In this document: positions 26,444 to 35,668 of the stretch, one piece after another | How positions within the stretch are numbered: the first letter of the stretch is position 1 | How the letters are laid out: every line of letters begins with the position of its first letter | Origin: Methylobacterium frigidaeris | Lineage (GTDB): Bacteria > Pseudomonadota > Alphaproteobacteria > Rhizobiales > Beijerinckiaceae | Direction: 5' to 3' | NCBI RefSeq assembly: GCF_022179185.1 | Contig: NZ_BPQJ01000001.1 | Location: 326,959 to 374,537 of the forward strand | Length of the DNA stretch: 47,579 bases | Notes under the pieces: generated by a model | The model's input: the letters and a program-made list of their open reading frames with translations, nothing else | The model's database searches: none | Told to the model about the DNA's origin: nothing | Position numbers and translations under genes: made by a program

Positions 26444-27778
26444 CTATTCTCGGGGGCGCTGGTCGATGACGCGGCGGGCCTTGCCGAGGGAGCGCTCGAT
26501 GCCTCCCGGGGGCAGCACCTCCACCGTCGCGGTGACGCCGATCGTGTCCTTGACCGCGTGGCAGAGCCGGTCGGCGGCGGCCTCCCGCAGGTCGGCGATG
26601 TCGGCCTCCGGCCGCGCCTCGACGCGGATCGTCATGGTATCGAGCCGGCCCTCGCGGGAGAGCACCACCTGGTAATGGGCCGAGAGGGCCGGGATGGTGA
26701 GGATCTTCTCCTCGATCTGGCTCGGGAAGACGTTGACCCCGCGCACGATCATCATGTCGTCGGAACGCCCGGTGATCTTCTCCATCCGGCGCATCGCCCG
26801 GGCGGTGCCGGGGAGCAGCCGGGTCAGGTCGCGGGTGCGGTAGCGGATCACCGGCATCGCCTGCTTGGTGAGCGAGGTGAAGACCAGCTCCCCCTCCTCC
26901 CCGTCCGGCAGGACCTCGCCGGTGCGCGGATCGACGATCTCCGGGAAGAAGTGGTCCTCCCAGATGTGCAGCCCATCCTTGGTCTCGACGCACTCGCTCG
27001 CGACCCCCGGCCCCATCACCTCGGACAACCCGTAGATGTCGACGGCGTGGAGGTCGAACGCCTCCTCGATCTCGGCGCGCATCGCGTTGGTCCAGGGCTC
27101 GGCCCCGAAGATGCCCACCTTGAGCGAGGAGGCGCGCGGGTCGAGCCCCTGGCGCCGGAACTCGTCGAGGATTGCCAGCATGTAGGACGGCGTCACCATG
27201 ATGATGTCGGGCTTGAAGTCCTGGATCAGCTGGACCTGGCGCTCGGTCATCCCGCCCGACATCGGGATCACCGTGCAGCCGAGGCGCTCGGCGCCGTAAT
27301 GCGCCCCCAAGCCCCCCGTGAACAGCCCGTAGCCGTAGGCGACGTGGATCAGCATCCCGGGCCGCCCGCCCGCCGCCCGGATCGAGCGCGCCACCACGTC
27401 GGCCCAGACATCGATGTCGGCCTTGGTGTAGCCCACCACCGTCGGCTTGCCGGTGGTGCCCGACGAGGCGTGGATGCGCGCCACCTCCTCGCGCGACACC
27501 GCGAACATCCCGAAGGGATAGTTCGCCCGCAGGTCGGCCTTGGCGGTGAAGGGGAAGCGGGCGAGGTCAGGCAGGTCCGAGAAGTCGCGCGGGTGCACAC
27601 CGGCGGCATCGAAGGCGGCGCGATAATGCGGGACGTTGGCGTAGGCGTGGTGCAGGGTCTCGCGCAGCTTCTCGCGTTGCCAGGCGGCGAGCTCGTCCCG
27701 CGAGGCGGTCTCGAACCGGTCGAGCTCGGAAGCGTCCGGCACCATGCGGGCGAGCTTGCGGGGGGCGATCTGGAGCAT
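26444..27778 (-). CDS. paaK: phenylacetate-CoA ligase
   Basis: A 444-residue AMP-forming ligase of standard PaaK length. The phosphate loop is HASSGTTGKPTVVGYT. VIPMSGGMTERQVQLIQDFKPDII and IYGLSEVMGPGVASEC are strongly conserved PaaK segments, and the C-terminal domain has TGRSDDMMIVRGVNVFPSQIEE. It activates phenylacetate to phenylacetyl-CoA with ATP and CoA, the committing step of the aerobic CoA pathway. A 263-bp spacer separates it from paaI upstream, so it may have its own promoter. Confidence 0.95.
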   Translation of the reverse strand: MLQIAPRKLARMVPDASELDRFETASRDELAAWQREKLRETLHHAYANVPHYRAAFDAAGVHPRDFSDLPDLARFPFTAKADLRANYPFGMFAVSREEVARIHASSGTTGKPTVVGYTKADIDVWADVVARSIRAAGGRPGMLIHVAYGYGLFTGGLGAHYGAERLGCTVIPMSGGMTERQVQLIQDFKPDIIMVTPSYMLAILDEFRRQGLDPRASSLKVGIFGAEPWTNAMRAEIEEAFDLHAVDIYGLSEVMGPGVASECVETKDGLHIWEDHFFPEIVDPRTGEVLPDGEEGELVFTSLTKQAMPVIRYRTRDLTRLLPGTARAMRRMEKITGRSDDMMIVRGVNVFPSQIEEKILTIPALSAHYQVVLSREGRLDTMTIRVEARPEADIADLREAAADRLCHAVKDTIGVTATVEVLPPGGIERSLGKARRVIDQRPRE

Positions 27779-27864
27779 GGCGTTTCTCCCTGGAAGAGTG
27801 TCCCTGAGATACTTCTTATGATTATCCGATCGACGTCATTGGCCGGTCTGACACCCTCGGCATC

Positions 27865-27898
27865 ATCCCGGGGCTCGCCGCAGGCGAGAGCCCGGGAT
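27865..27898. repeat. inverted repeat, family D, upstream of paaK
   Basis: ATCCCGGGGCTCGCC pairs with GGCGAGAGCCCGGGAT around GCA, giving a long near-perfect hairpin. Related ATTCCGGG...CCCGGAAT units occur at 15823-15852 and within 8296-8402. It lies in the spacer between paaI and paaK and may terminate the upstream transcript. Confidence 0.6.
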
Positions 27899-28041
27899 CG
27901 AGAACCGCAGGTGGCGCAGAACGCGCAACGCGTTCCGCTAGACTTCGAAGATCCTGCGCTTCCGGCTTTCGGGCTCGGCTACGCACCCCCGGAACGACCC
28001 GGTGGGCTGCAAGTCGGTCGAGCAGATCGAGCAGTCGCCGC

Positions 28042-28473
28042 TCAGCCCTCCCCCGCCAATACCGTCCCCGGCACGGTCCGCGAATGCCCGCGGAACTCCG
28101 CCACCACCCGCCCTTCCGCGTCGGTGACCGTCACGTCGTAGATGCCCGAGCGCCCCTCGCGCACCCGCTCGACGGCCCGCGCCGTCAGCACCTCGCCGCG
28201 CCGGCCCGGGCGCAGGAAGGTGACCGCACAATGCTGCGCCACCGCCCGCTGATCGTAGGCGTTGCACGCGAAGGCGAAGGCAGAATCGGCGAGGGCGAAG
28301 ATGAAGCCGCCGTGGCAGGAGCCATGGCCGTTCACCATGTCGTCGCGCACCCGCATCGACACAACCGCCTCCCCGGGCCCGGCATGGTCGAGGCTCATGC
28401 CGAGCCCCTGGCTCGCCCGATCCTCCTCCCACATCGCGGCGGCGCAGGCGCGGGCCCGCTCCTCCGGTGTCAC
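28042..28473 (-). CDS. paaI: hydroxyphenylacetyl-CoA thioesterase PaaI
   Basis: A 143-residue hot-dog-fold thioesterase. VNGHGSCHGGFIFALADSAFAFACN contains the family motif, with Asp63 in the expected catalytic place. It releases CoA from dead-end phenylacetyl-CoA derivatives and so protects the CoA pool during phenylacetate breakdown. The start is GTG 28473, sharing GTGA with the paaG stop, so the two are translationally coupled. Confidence 0.9.
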   Translation of the reverse strand: MTPEERARACAAAMWEEDRASQGLGMSLDHAGPGEAVVSMRVRDDMVNGHGSCHGGFIFALADSAFAFACNAYDQRAVAQHCAVTFLRPGRRGEVLTARAVERVREGRSGIYDVTVTDAEGRVVAEFRGHSRTVPGTVLAGEG

Positions 28474-29276
28474 CGGGAGCGTCCGGTGAAGCGGGCCGGG
28501 CGCTTCTCGAGAAAGGCCGCCACGCCCTCGCGGTAATCCGGCGAGCGCCCGGCCTCGCCCTGAAGGTCGCGCTCGACGTCGAGCTGCGCGGCGAGGTCGC
28601 TCGTCTCCGAGGCGTCGAGGGCGCGGCGGATGAGCGCCAGGCCGTAGGTCGGCGCCTGCGCCAGGTGCGCGGCGAGGCGATGGGCCTCCGCCATCAGCTC
28701 GGCATCGTCGACCACCCGCCAGATCATGCCCCAGGATTCCGCCTGCTCGGCGGTGATCGGCTCGGCGAGCAGGGCCATGCCGCGGGCCCGGGCCCGGCCG
28801 GCGAGGCGCGGCAGGAGCCAGGTGCCGCCGGCATCCGGGATCAGCCCGAGCTTGGCGAAGGCCTGGAGGAACTTCGCCGAGCGCGCCGCGAGCACGAGGT
28901 CGCCGTGGAAGGCGAGGCTGGCGCCCGCGCCCGCCGCCACGCCGTTGACGGCGCAGATCAACGGCATCGGCAGGTCGCGGATCTGCTTGACCAGCGGGTT
29001 GTAGAACGCCTCGAGGGTGCGCGAGAGGTCGGGCTCGACGTCCGGCGCGAAGTTGCGAGCGGCGAGGTCCTGGCCGGCGCAGAAGCCGCGGCCGGCCCCG
29101 GTGAGGATCAGCGCCCGGCATTCCGGATCGGCGGCAGCGTCGCTCAACGCCTCGCGCAGGGCGAGGTGCAGCGGCTCGTTGAAGGCGTTGAGCCGGTCGG
29201 GCCGGTTGAGCACCAGAACGCGGTAGCCCGCGTGGCGCTCCGTCAGCACGAGAGTCTCGCCGGTTGCCTCGCTCAT
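28470..29276 (-). CDS. paaG: 2-(1,2-epoxy-1,2-dihydrophenyl)acetyl-CoA isomerase PaaG
   Basis: A 268-residue crotonase-fold enzyme. GAGRGFCAGQDL and the oxyanion-hole segment AVNGVAAGAGASLAFHGDLVLAA are clear. KLGLIPDAGGTWLLPRLAG is the PaaG-specific form with the catalytic Asp. It converts the ring epoxide of phenylacetyl-CoA to the oxepin. It is the first gene of the minus-strand unit, divergent from the ABC importer. The ring-epoxidase genes paaABCDE and paaZ are not in the window and must be elsewhere. Confidence 0.92.
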   Translation of the reverse strand: MSEATGETLVLTERHAGYRVLVLNRPDRLNAFNEPLHLALREALSDAAADPECRALILTGAGRGFCAGQDLAARNFAPDVEPDLSRTLEAFYNPLVKQIRDLPMPLICAVNGVAAGAGASLAFHGDLVLAARSAKFLQAFAKLGLIPDAGGTWLLPRLAGRARARGMALLAEPITAEQAESWGMIWRVVDDAELMAEAHRLAAHLAQAPTYGLALIRRALDASETSDLAAQLDVERDLQGEAGRSPDYREGVAAFLEKRPARFTGRSR

Positions 29277-29327
29277 GGTGCGCCCTCCCCGTCCCGCCGT
29301 GTCGGATGTCCCCGCCGGCGCGATCTA

Positions 29328-29353
29328 TTGACCAACCGGACGGTAAATTATAA
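29328..29353. promoter_or_regulatory. candidate TetR operator and promoter in the paaG/importer divergent spacer
   Basis: In the 237-bp divergent spacer the core ACCGGACGGT (29335-29344) is an inverted repeat ACCG-GA-CGGT flanked by TTGACC and AAATTATAA, making an AT-rich stretch around it. The form resembles ACCG-N2-CGGT half-sites reported for PaaR-type regulators. It lies about 50 bases from the paaG start, where it could block both promoters. Confidence 0.5.
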
Positions 29354-29513
29354 AGCTGTGCGGGCGAAGTCAAACGTGCGCGCCGTTAGCCGAACGCCAG
29401 GGTGGACGGACGCCGCGCAGGATTGCAAAGCACGCACGGGCGGGCTCTCAGAGGCCCGTGACGCCAGCGACCGGGCTCCAACCGGCGTGGCCCGTAAACG
29501 GGAGGACACCACC

Positions 29514-30671
29514 ATGAGGCGCATCGTCTGGGCGCTCGCCCTTGCCGGCACCGTGCTGGCCGGTCCCGTGCTGGCGCAGCCGATCAAGATCGGCGTCACG
29601 ATCGCCAAGACCGGCCCGGCGGCCTCGCTGGGCATCCCGCAGTCCAACACCGTGACGCTGCTGCCGACCGAGATCGGCGGCCAGAAGGTCGAGTGGATCG
29701 TCCTCGACGACGCGACCGACACCACCAAGGGCGTCGCCAACGCGCGCAAGCTCGCCAGCGACGACAAGGTCGACGCGATCGTCGGCTCGTCGGTGACGCC
29801 GGTCTCCCTGGCGCTGATCGAGGTGGCGGCCGAGGCCAAGGTGCCGCTGATCAGCCTCGCCGCCTCCTCCAAGATCGTCGCCCCGATGGACGACAAGCGC
29901 CGCTGGGTGTTCAAGGCGCCGCAGAACGACGCCCTGATGGCCGAGGCGATCGCCACCCACATGGCGAAGGCCGGGGTGAAGTCCGTCGGCTTCATCGGCT
30001 TCAACGACGCCTACGGCGACGGCTGGCTCTCCGAGATCGCGCCCCGGCTCGAGGCCAAGGGCATCAAGCTCGCCGCCACCGAGCGCTACGCCCGGACCGA
30101 TACCAGCGTGACCGGCCAGGTGCTGAAGGTGATGGCGGCGAAGCCCGACGCGGTGCTGATCGCCGGCTCCGGCACCCCCGCCGCCCTGCCGCAGAAGACG
30201 CTCAAGGAGCGCGGCTACGCCGGCAAGTACTACCAGACCCACGGCGTTGCCAACGCCGACTTCCTGCGCGTCGGCGGCAAGGACGTGGACGGTACGGTGC
30301 TGCCGGCCGGGCCCCTGCTGGTGGCCGAGCAGCTGCCCGAATCGAACCCGGTGCGCAAGGTCGCTCTCGACTACACCAAGGCCTACGAGGCGAAGTTCGG
30401 CGCGGGCTCGCTCGCGACCTTCGGCGGCCATGCCTACGACGCCGAGGTGCTGCTGGCGAACGCGATCCCCGTCGCGCTGAAGACCGCCAAGCCCGGCACG
30501 CCCGAGTTCCGCGCCGCGCTCCGAGACGCGATCGAGGGCCTGAAGGAGGTCGTCTACACCAACGGCGTCGTCACCATGACCCCGACCGACCATGTCGGCC
30601 AGGACGACCGCGCCCGCGTGATGGTGACGATCGAGAACGGCCGCTGGAAGCTCTTGTCCGCGACGAACTGA
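29514..30671 (+). CDS. branched-chain amino-acid-type ABC substrate-binding protein
   Basis: A 385-residue periplasmic-binding protein. A Sec signal MRRIVWALALAGTVLAGPVLAQ precedes IKIGVTIAKTGPAASLGIPQSN, the Peripla_BP_6 opening. VDAIVGSSVTPVSLALIEVAAEAKVPLISLAAS and KSVGFIGFNDAYGDGW are also typical. GGGAGGA precedes the ATG. It heads an importer divergent from paaG, so the ligand is likely phenylacetate or another aromatic acid rather than an amino acid; that is inference from context. Confidence 0.9.
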   Translation: MRRIVWALALAGTVLAGPVLAQPIKIGVTIAKTGPAASLGIPQSNTVTLLPTEIGGQKVEWIVLDDATDTTKGVANARKLASDDKVDAIVGSSVTPVSLALIEVAAEAKVPLISLAASSKIVAPMDDKRRWVFKAPQNDALMAEAIATHMAKAGVKSVGFIGFNDAYGDGWLSEIAPRLEAKGIKLAATERYARTDTSVTGQVLKVMAAKPDAVLIAGSGTPAALPQKTLKERGYAGKYYQTHGVANADFLRVGGKDVDGTVLPAGPLLVAEQLPESNPVRKVALDYTKAYEAKFGAGSLATFGGHAYDAEVLLANAIPVALKTAKPGTPEFRAALRDAIEGLKEVVYTNGVVTMTPTDHVGQDDRARVMVTIENGRWKLLSATN

Positions 30672-30718
30672 GGCGGGGCTGCCGCCTGCTCAGTGAGACA
30701 ATCCGTCAACGATCGGGA

Positions 30719-30852
30719 TCCCCTCCCCCGTGTGGGAGAGGGGACCATGCGTCGGATTTTCGGCGCGTATCAAGCGGAAGCCGAGTGAGATCCCTGGGGC
30801 CCTCCTTCGAGGCTGCCGCTCGCGGCAGCACCTCAGGATGAGGTCGCAGGGA
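30719..30852. repeat. inverted repeat plus family C half-unit between importer genes
   Basis: At 30719-30744 the arms TCCCCTCCC and GGGAGAGGGGA can pair. At 30789-30852 lies one half-unit of the family C palindrome, containing CCCTCCTTCGAGGCTGCCGC and CACCTCAGGATGAGGTCG, bounded by TCCCTG and CAGGGA. The spacer separates the binding-protein gene from its permeases and may attenuate read-through. Confidence 0.65.
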
Positions 30853-30898
30853 GGATGAGCTTAGACAAACCAACCCGACAGGCCCCGAGTTCTCCGCC

Positions 30899-31936
30899 GT
30901 GGACGCCACGATCCTCCTTCTCCTCCTCCAGGATGGCGTCGTGAACGGCGCGATCTACGCGCTGATCGCCCTGTCGCTGGTCCTGGTCTTCACCGTCACG
31001 CGGGTGATCCTGATCCCGCAGGGCGAGTTCGTCGCCTACGGGGCACTGACCCTGGCGAGCCTGGAGGCCGGCACCCTGCCCGGCACCGTGCCGCTGCTCC
31101 TCGGCCTCGGGGCCCTCGCCTTCCTGGCCGATTGCGCCGAGACGCGCCCGACCATGAGCGGCCGGGTGCTGCTGCGCCTCGCCCTTCGCGACCTCGCCCT
31201 GCCGATCGTGGTGGCGGCCATCGCCTGGTTCCTCGCACCGATGAAGCCCGGCCTCGTGGTCGAGATCCTGCTGACGCTCGCCATCGTGACGCCGATGGGC
31301 GGCTTCCTGCACGCGGTGGCGTTCCGGCCGCTCGCCCACGCCTCGGTGCTCGTGCTGCTGATCGCCTCGGTCGGCGTGCACCTGGCGCTGACGGGCCTCG
31401 GCCTCGTCTTCTTCGGCGCGGAAGGCTCGCGCACCCCGCCGCTCTCAGAGGCCTCGTTCCCCGCCGGTCCCCTGCTGGTCAGCGGGCAGTCCCTGTGGAT
31501 GATCGGCCTCACCCTCGCGATCATCGTCGCGCTCTGGCTGTTCTTCTCGCGCACGCTGCTCGGCAAGGCCTTGATCGCCACCGCCGTGAACCGGCTCGGC
31601 GCCCGGCTGATGGGCATCGCGCCCTCGCTCGCCGGGAGGCTGAGCTTCTCGGTCGCGGCCTTCATCGGGGCTCTCTCGGGCGTGCTGATCGCGCCGCTCA
31701 CCACCGTCTACTACGACACGGGCTTCCTCATCGGCCTCAAGGGATTCGTCGCCGCGATCATCGGTGGGCTCGCGAGCTACCCGGCGGCGGCGGCCGCCGC
31801 GATCCTGGTCGGCATCATCGAATCCGTCGCCTCGTTCGAGGCCAGCGCCTTCAAGGAGGTGATCGTGTTCATGGCGATCATCCCGGTCCTGCTCTGGCGC
31901 TCCCTGCGCTCGGCCCCGATCGAGGACGAGGAGTAA
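30899..31936 (+). CDS. branched-chain-type ABC permease, LivH-like
   Basis: A 345-residue membrane protein starting at GTG 30899. LLLQDGVVNGAIYALIALSLVLVFTVTRVILIPQGEFVAYGAL is the LivH opening with PQGEF in place of NLAHGE. It is longer than typical LivH by a mid-protein insertion (about residues 75-110) rich in Leu/Ala. VNRLGARLMGIAP is the ATPase-docking loop. It is followed after two bases by the permease-ATPase fusion. Confidence 0.9.
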   Translation: MDATILLLLLQDGVVNGAIYALIALSLVLVFTVTRVILIPQGEFVAYGALTLASLEAGTLPGTVPLLLGLGALAFLADCAETRPTMSGRVLLRLALRDLALPIVVAAIAWFLAPMKPGLVVEILLTLAIVTPMGGFLHAVAFRPLAHASVLVLLIASVGVHLALTGLGLVFFGAEGSRTPPLSEASFPAGPLLVSGQSLWMIGLTLAIIVALWLFFSRTLLGKALIATAVNRLGARLMGIAPSLAGRLSFSVAAFIGALSGVLIAPLTTVYYDTGFLIGLKGFVAAIIGGLASYPAAAAAAILVGIIESVASFEASAFKEVIVFMAIIPVLLWRSLRSAPIEDEE

Positions 31937-31938
31937 CC

Positions 31939-33702
31939 ATGCCGACCCGCGTCCTCGCCGGCCTCACGGCGCTGCTGATCGTCGCCCTGCCCTTCCTGCC
32001 CGGCGTGCCGCCGTTCTGGCTCACGCTCCTCACCTATGCGGGCCTCTCGGCCATCGTGGTCACGGGGCTCGTGGTGCTCACCGGGGTCGCGGGCATCACG
32101 TCGTTCGGACAAGCGATGTTCGTCGGCATCAGCGCCTACGCCACGGCGCTCCTCACCACGCAGGGCGGCCTGTCGCCGTGGCTGTCCCTGCCGGTGGCCC
32201 TGCTGCTGTCGGCGGCGGCGGCCTGGGTCATCGGCGCGATCACGCTCCGGCTCTCGGGCCATTACCTGCCGCTGGGCACCATCGCCTGGAACATCTCGTT
32301 CTTCTACGTGCTGGGCAACACCGACGCGCTCGGCCGCTACGACGGCCTCACCGGCCTGCCGCCGATCAGCGTGCTCGGCCACCCGATCCTCGGCGGGGCC
32401 GAGGCGCTGCTCCTCACCTGGGGGTTCCTGGCCCTGAGCCTGTGGCTGACCCACCGCCTGCTGCGCTCGCGCACCGGCCGTGCGATCCGGGCGCTCAAGG
32501 GCGGGGTCGTGGCGGCCGAATCGTTCGGGGTCGACACCGCGCGGGTGAAGATCGTCGCCTTCGTCTACGCGGCGATGCTGGCGGCCCTGTCCGGCTGGCT
32601 CTACGCCCATATCCAGCGCGCCATCAACCCGACGCCGTTCGGCATCAATGCCGGTATCGAGTACCTGCTGATGGCGGTGATCGGCGGCGCCGGCTCGATC
32701 GGCGGCGGCGTCTTCGGGGCCGTACTGGTGACGGTGCTGAAGGACCAGCTCCAGAACGTGCTGCCGCTCATCTTCGGCGCGCAAGGAAATTTCGAGGCGA
32801 TCGTGTTCGGGATCCTGCTGGTGCTGATGCTCCAGCGCGCGCCGGACGGGTTGTGGCCGCTGATCGTCCGCCGCTCCGTCGCCGCCCCGCCCGACCGCGG
32901 GCCGGCGGGCCAGCCCCTGGCGCCGCGCCCGGCTGCCGCGCCCGGCACGGTGCTGCTGGAGGCCGCGAACCTGCGAAAGACCTTCGGGGGCCTCGTCGCC
33001 GTCAACGATATCGGCTTCACGGTCGCGGCCGGCGAGGTGGTGGCGCTGATCGGACCGAATGGGGCTGGCAAGAGCACCACCTTCAACCTCGTCACCGGCG
33101 TGGCTCGCCTCACCGCCGGGGCAGTGCGCCTGACCGGGCGCGACGTCGCCGGCCTGCCGGCCCGGCGCATCGCCCGGCTCGGCTGCGCCCGCACCTTCCA
33201 GCACGTCAAGCTCGTCGCCGGCATGTCGGTGATCGAGAACGTGGCGCTCGGCGCCCACTTGCGCGGCTCCGCCGGCCCGGTCCGCGGGGCGCTCGGCCTC
33301 GACGCCGCCGAGGAGGCGGCGCTCTTCGCCGAAGCCGACAGGCAGCTCGCCCGGGTCGGCCTGTCCGCCTGCCGCGACCTGCCGGCCGGCAGCCTGGCGC
33401 TCGGCCAGCAGCGCATCGTCGAGATCGCCCGCGCCTTGTGCCTCGGCCCCCAGCTCCTCCTCCTCGACGAGCCGGCCGCGGGGCTGCGCCATCAGGAGAA
33501 GCAGGCGCTCGGCGACCTCCTGCGCCGCCTGCGGCAAGAGGGCCTGGGCATCCTGCTCGTCGAGCACGACATGGATTTCGTGATGGGGCTCGCCGACCGG
33601 CTGGTGGTGATGAATTTCGGCGCCAAGCTGTGCGAGGGCGCGCCGGCGGCCGTGCGCCGCGATCCCGCGGTGGTCGAGGCCTATCTGGGGAGCGCCGCAT
33701 GA
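31939..33702 (+). CDS. fused LivM-like permease and LivG-like ATPase
   Basis: A 587-residue fusion. Residues 1 to about 310 form a LivM-type permease with GVAGITSFGQAMFVGISAYATALL and AIRALKGGVVAAESFGVDTARVK. A Pro/Ala-rich linker (about 315-335) follows. From there a full ATPase runs to the end: Walker A GPNGAGKSTTFNL, signature LALGQQRIVEIARAL, Walker B LLLLDEPAAGLRHQEK and switch LVEHDMDFV. The frame is continuous, so the fusion is genuine. It joins the third and fourth importer components. Confidence 0.92.
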   Translation: MPTRVLAGLTALLIVALPFLPGVPPFWLTLLTYAGLSAIVVTGLVVLTGVAGITSFGQAMFVGISAYATALLTTQGGLSPWLSLPVALLLSAAAAWVIGAITLRLSGHYLPLGTIAWNISFFYVLGNTDALGRYDGLTGLPPISVLGHPILGGAEALLLTWGFLALSLWLTHRLLRSRTGRAIRALKGGVVAAESFGVDTARVKIVAFVYAAMLAALSGWLYAHIQRAINPTPFGINAGIEYLLMAVIGGAGSIGGGVFGAVLVTVLKDQLQNVLPLIFGAQGNFEAIVFGILLVLMLQRAPDGLWPLIVRRSVAAPPDRGPAGQPLAPRPAAAPGTVLLEAANLRKTFGGLVAVNDIGFTVAAGEVVALIGPNGAGKSTTFNLVTGVARLTAGAVRLTGRDVAGLPARRIARLGCARTFQHVKLVAGMSVIENVALGAHLRGSAGPVRGALGLDAAEEAALFAEADRQLARVGLSACRDLPAGSLALGQQRIVEIARALCLGPQLLLLDEPAAGLRHQEKQALGDLLRRLRQEGLGILLVEHDMDFVMGLADRLVVMNFGAKLCEGAPAAVRRDPAVVEAYLGSAA

Positions 33703-34457
33703 CCGTCCCGATGCTCGAAGCGGAGAACCTCTCCGTCGCCTACGGCAAGGTCGAGGCGGTGCGAGGCGTGTCGCTGCGGGTCGAGCCCGGGCGGCTCGTC
33801 ACGGTGCTGGGCGCCAACGGCGCTGGCAAGACGACGCTCCTCAACGCGCTGATGGGGGTGCTGCCGGCCCGCGGCCGCATCCGCTTCGAGGGACGCGACG
33901 TTGCGCGACTTCCGGTCGAGGCGCGCGTCGCACAGGGCCTGAGTCTGATCCCCGAGCGCCGCGAGCTGTTCTCGACCATGAGCGTCGAGGACAACCTGAA
34001 GCTCGGCGCCTTCCGGTTCCGCAACACGGGCAGCAAGGGCGGCGATCTCGAGGAGATGTACCGCCTCTTCCCCCGCCTCGCCGAGCGCCGGCGCCAGCAC
34101 GCCGGCACCCTCTCAGGGGGCGAGCGCCAGATGCTCGCCATGGCGCGCGCCCTCATGGGCCGCCCGCGCCTCCTGATGCTCGATGAGCCGAGCCTCGGCC
34201 TCGCGCCGCTCATCGTCGCCGAGGTGATGCGCACGGTGGCGCGCCTGCGCGACGAGGGGGTGGCGATCCTCCTCGTCGAACAGAATGCCCGCGCGGCGCT
34301 CCAGATCGCCGATCACGGCTACGTCCTCGACGGCGGTAGCGTCGTACTCCAGGGCGACAGCCGCACGCTGCAGGGCGATGCACGGGTGGTCGAGACCTAT
34401 CTCGGCACCCTCGCGGTCGACGAAGCCCCGCCGAGCCGCGCCGCCTCCGGACGCTGA
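33699..34457 (+). CDS. ABC transporter ATP-binding protein, LivF-like
   Basis: A 252-residue ATPase. Walker A GANGAGKTTLLNALMG, the LivF-type ERRELFSTMSVEDNLKLGA, signature LSGGERQMLAMARAL, Walker B LLMLDEPSLGLAP and switch LLVEQNARAAL are all present. The ATG overlaps the preceding stop (ATGA). It completes the importer: one binding protein, two permeases and two ATPase domains. Confidence 0.93.
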   Translation: MTVPMLEAENLSVAYGKVEAVRGVSLRVEPGRLVTVLGANGAGKTTLLNALMGVLPARGRIRFEGRDVARLPVEARVAQGLSLIPERRELFSTMSVEDNLKLGAFRFRNTGSKGGDLEEMYRLFPRLAERRRQHAGTLSGGERQMLAMARALMGRPRLLMLDEPSLGLAPLIVAEVMRTVARLRDEGVAILLVEQNARAALQIADHGYVLDGGSVVLQGDSRTLQGDARVVETYLGTLAVDEAPPSRAASGR

Positions 34458-35383
34458 GCCGGGACGGCTCCGCCTTTGGATGTCATTCGATGTACACTCG
34501 CCCGGCGAGCTGACCGATCCGCTACGCGGGGATCCAGGCGAAGCGCCCGGCCTCATCCCAGGCGCCGGCCTCGCCGAGCGATGCGGCGAAGACGCCGGAG
34601 AGACGCGCCCGCCCGGCCTCGACCATCGGCCCGTCGAAAGCCACCGGCCGGCAGCGCGCGGCAAGGCCCGGCCCGAAGGCGCCGGCGCGGACTCGGACCG
34701 GCTGCTGATCGTGAGGCAGTGCGGCACCGTGGATGGCGCGCTGTACTGCAAAGAACTTTCCGCGAACGGCAGACCTTTTCCGTCTGTACTGCAATGACAC
34801 GCATAGGAACTACCGCCGATCGGCAGGGTAATTTCTCTCTGCAATGTATTGCTTGAATCGTTATACGTTGGAAAACCCTGTACCGCAGAACCATCGACGG
34901 TTGATAGTACACTATCGATGCTCCCGGTTTGATCATGCAAATCGAGCGCACCTCGCGCGAATATGGCACCGCCGCCCACGTCCTTGAAATTGACTCCAAA
35001 TTTGATGCTGAACATGCCGAGCCCCAACACTTAAAAACAAATTTTTAGGCTAATTCTTGCAAGAAGATCAGATTTATCCATGGCAGACATGCAACAGTGA
35101 GCCTGCCCATCGCGTTCCAGGCAGGCAGGCCGGAGGAAGGTCAGCAGCGTATCCTGCCGCTCTCTCGTCCGACGATGGAGGACGGCCGTTTTTCGCGCCC
35201 TCGAACCCCATGCTCCGTGCTCCGTGCCGATCGTGCAAAACTTCGTCCCTGGGCAAATTCCAGTTGTCATTCAATCTGATGATGCCGATTAAATCAGATC
35301 AGCGCATAGATGACATCAAATCGATAACCGAAACGGGTGATCAACCGGCACGCATACGATAACTGAGATCTTGGGAGGGATGA
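34458..35383. other. 926-bp gene-poor spacer
   Basis: No gene is supported with confidence. The first 250 bp are GC-rich with coding-like composition on the minus strand (about 34522-34700, ending WDEAGRFAWIPA), which may be the eroded 3' end of a lost gene. From about 34790 the sequence becomes clearly AT-richer, with many stops in all frames, up to the small exported-protein gene. This change of composition lies just before the tRNA-anchored island. Confidence 0.4.
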
Positions 35384-35668
35384 ATGCGTCTGCTCGCTGC
35401 GCCGCTCGCGGCGTTGTTGATGGTCGGCTGCGTGGTGCCTGCGTCGGCGCGCTGCCCGCTCTACCTGCCGATGCGCGTCGGTCCGGCCACCGGGAACCCG
35501 GAGAAGGACACAGTCGGGCTGTTCTGCGCGCAGCCCGAGGCCGCCCTGGCCACGGCGCCCGCCGGTGGCAGCCGCTCGCCGGTGCGCGTGGGCGCGCCGA
35601 TGGGAGACGCGGAGAAGGACACGATGGGTTTCGCACCGTCGTCGAGCACGGAGCAAGCCGCGCGGTGA
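35384..35668 (+). CDS. small exported protein with duplicated RVG-EKDT motif
   Basis: A 94-residue protein. The N-terminus MRLLAAPLAALLMVGCVVPASA is a signal peptide, cleaved either at ASA or as a lipoprotein at Cys16 (MVGC). The mature part holds two copies of one motif: MRVGPATGNPEKDTVGLFC and VRVGAPMGDAEKDTMGFAP, about 40 residues apart. GGGAGGG precedes the ATG. I recognise no family. It stands alone upstream of the tRNA. Confidence 0.65.
   Translation: MRLLAAPLAALLMVGCVVPASARCPLYLPMRVGPATGNPEKDTVGLFCAQPEAALATAPAGGSRSPVRVGAPMGDAEKDTMGFAPSSSTEQAAR

Noticed and set aside
31777..33567. Minus-strand open frame of 596 codons
   Set aside because: Antisense shadow of the permease-ATPase fusion, same biased composition.
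35031..35274. Short minus-strand frames in the gene-poor spacer
   Set aside because: No ribosome site, domain or consistent composition.
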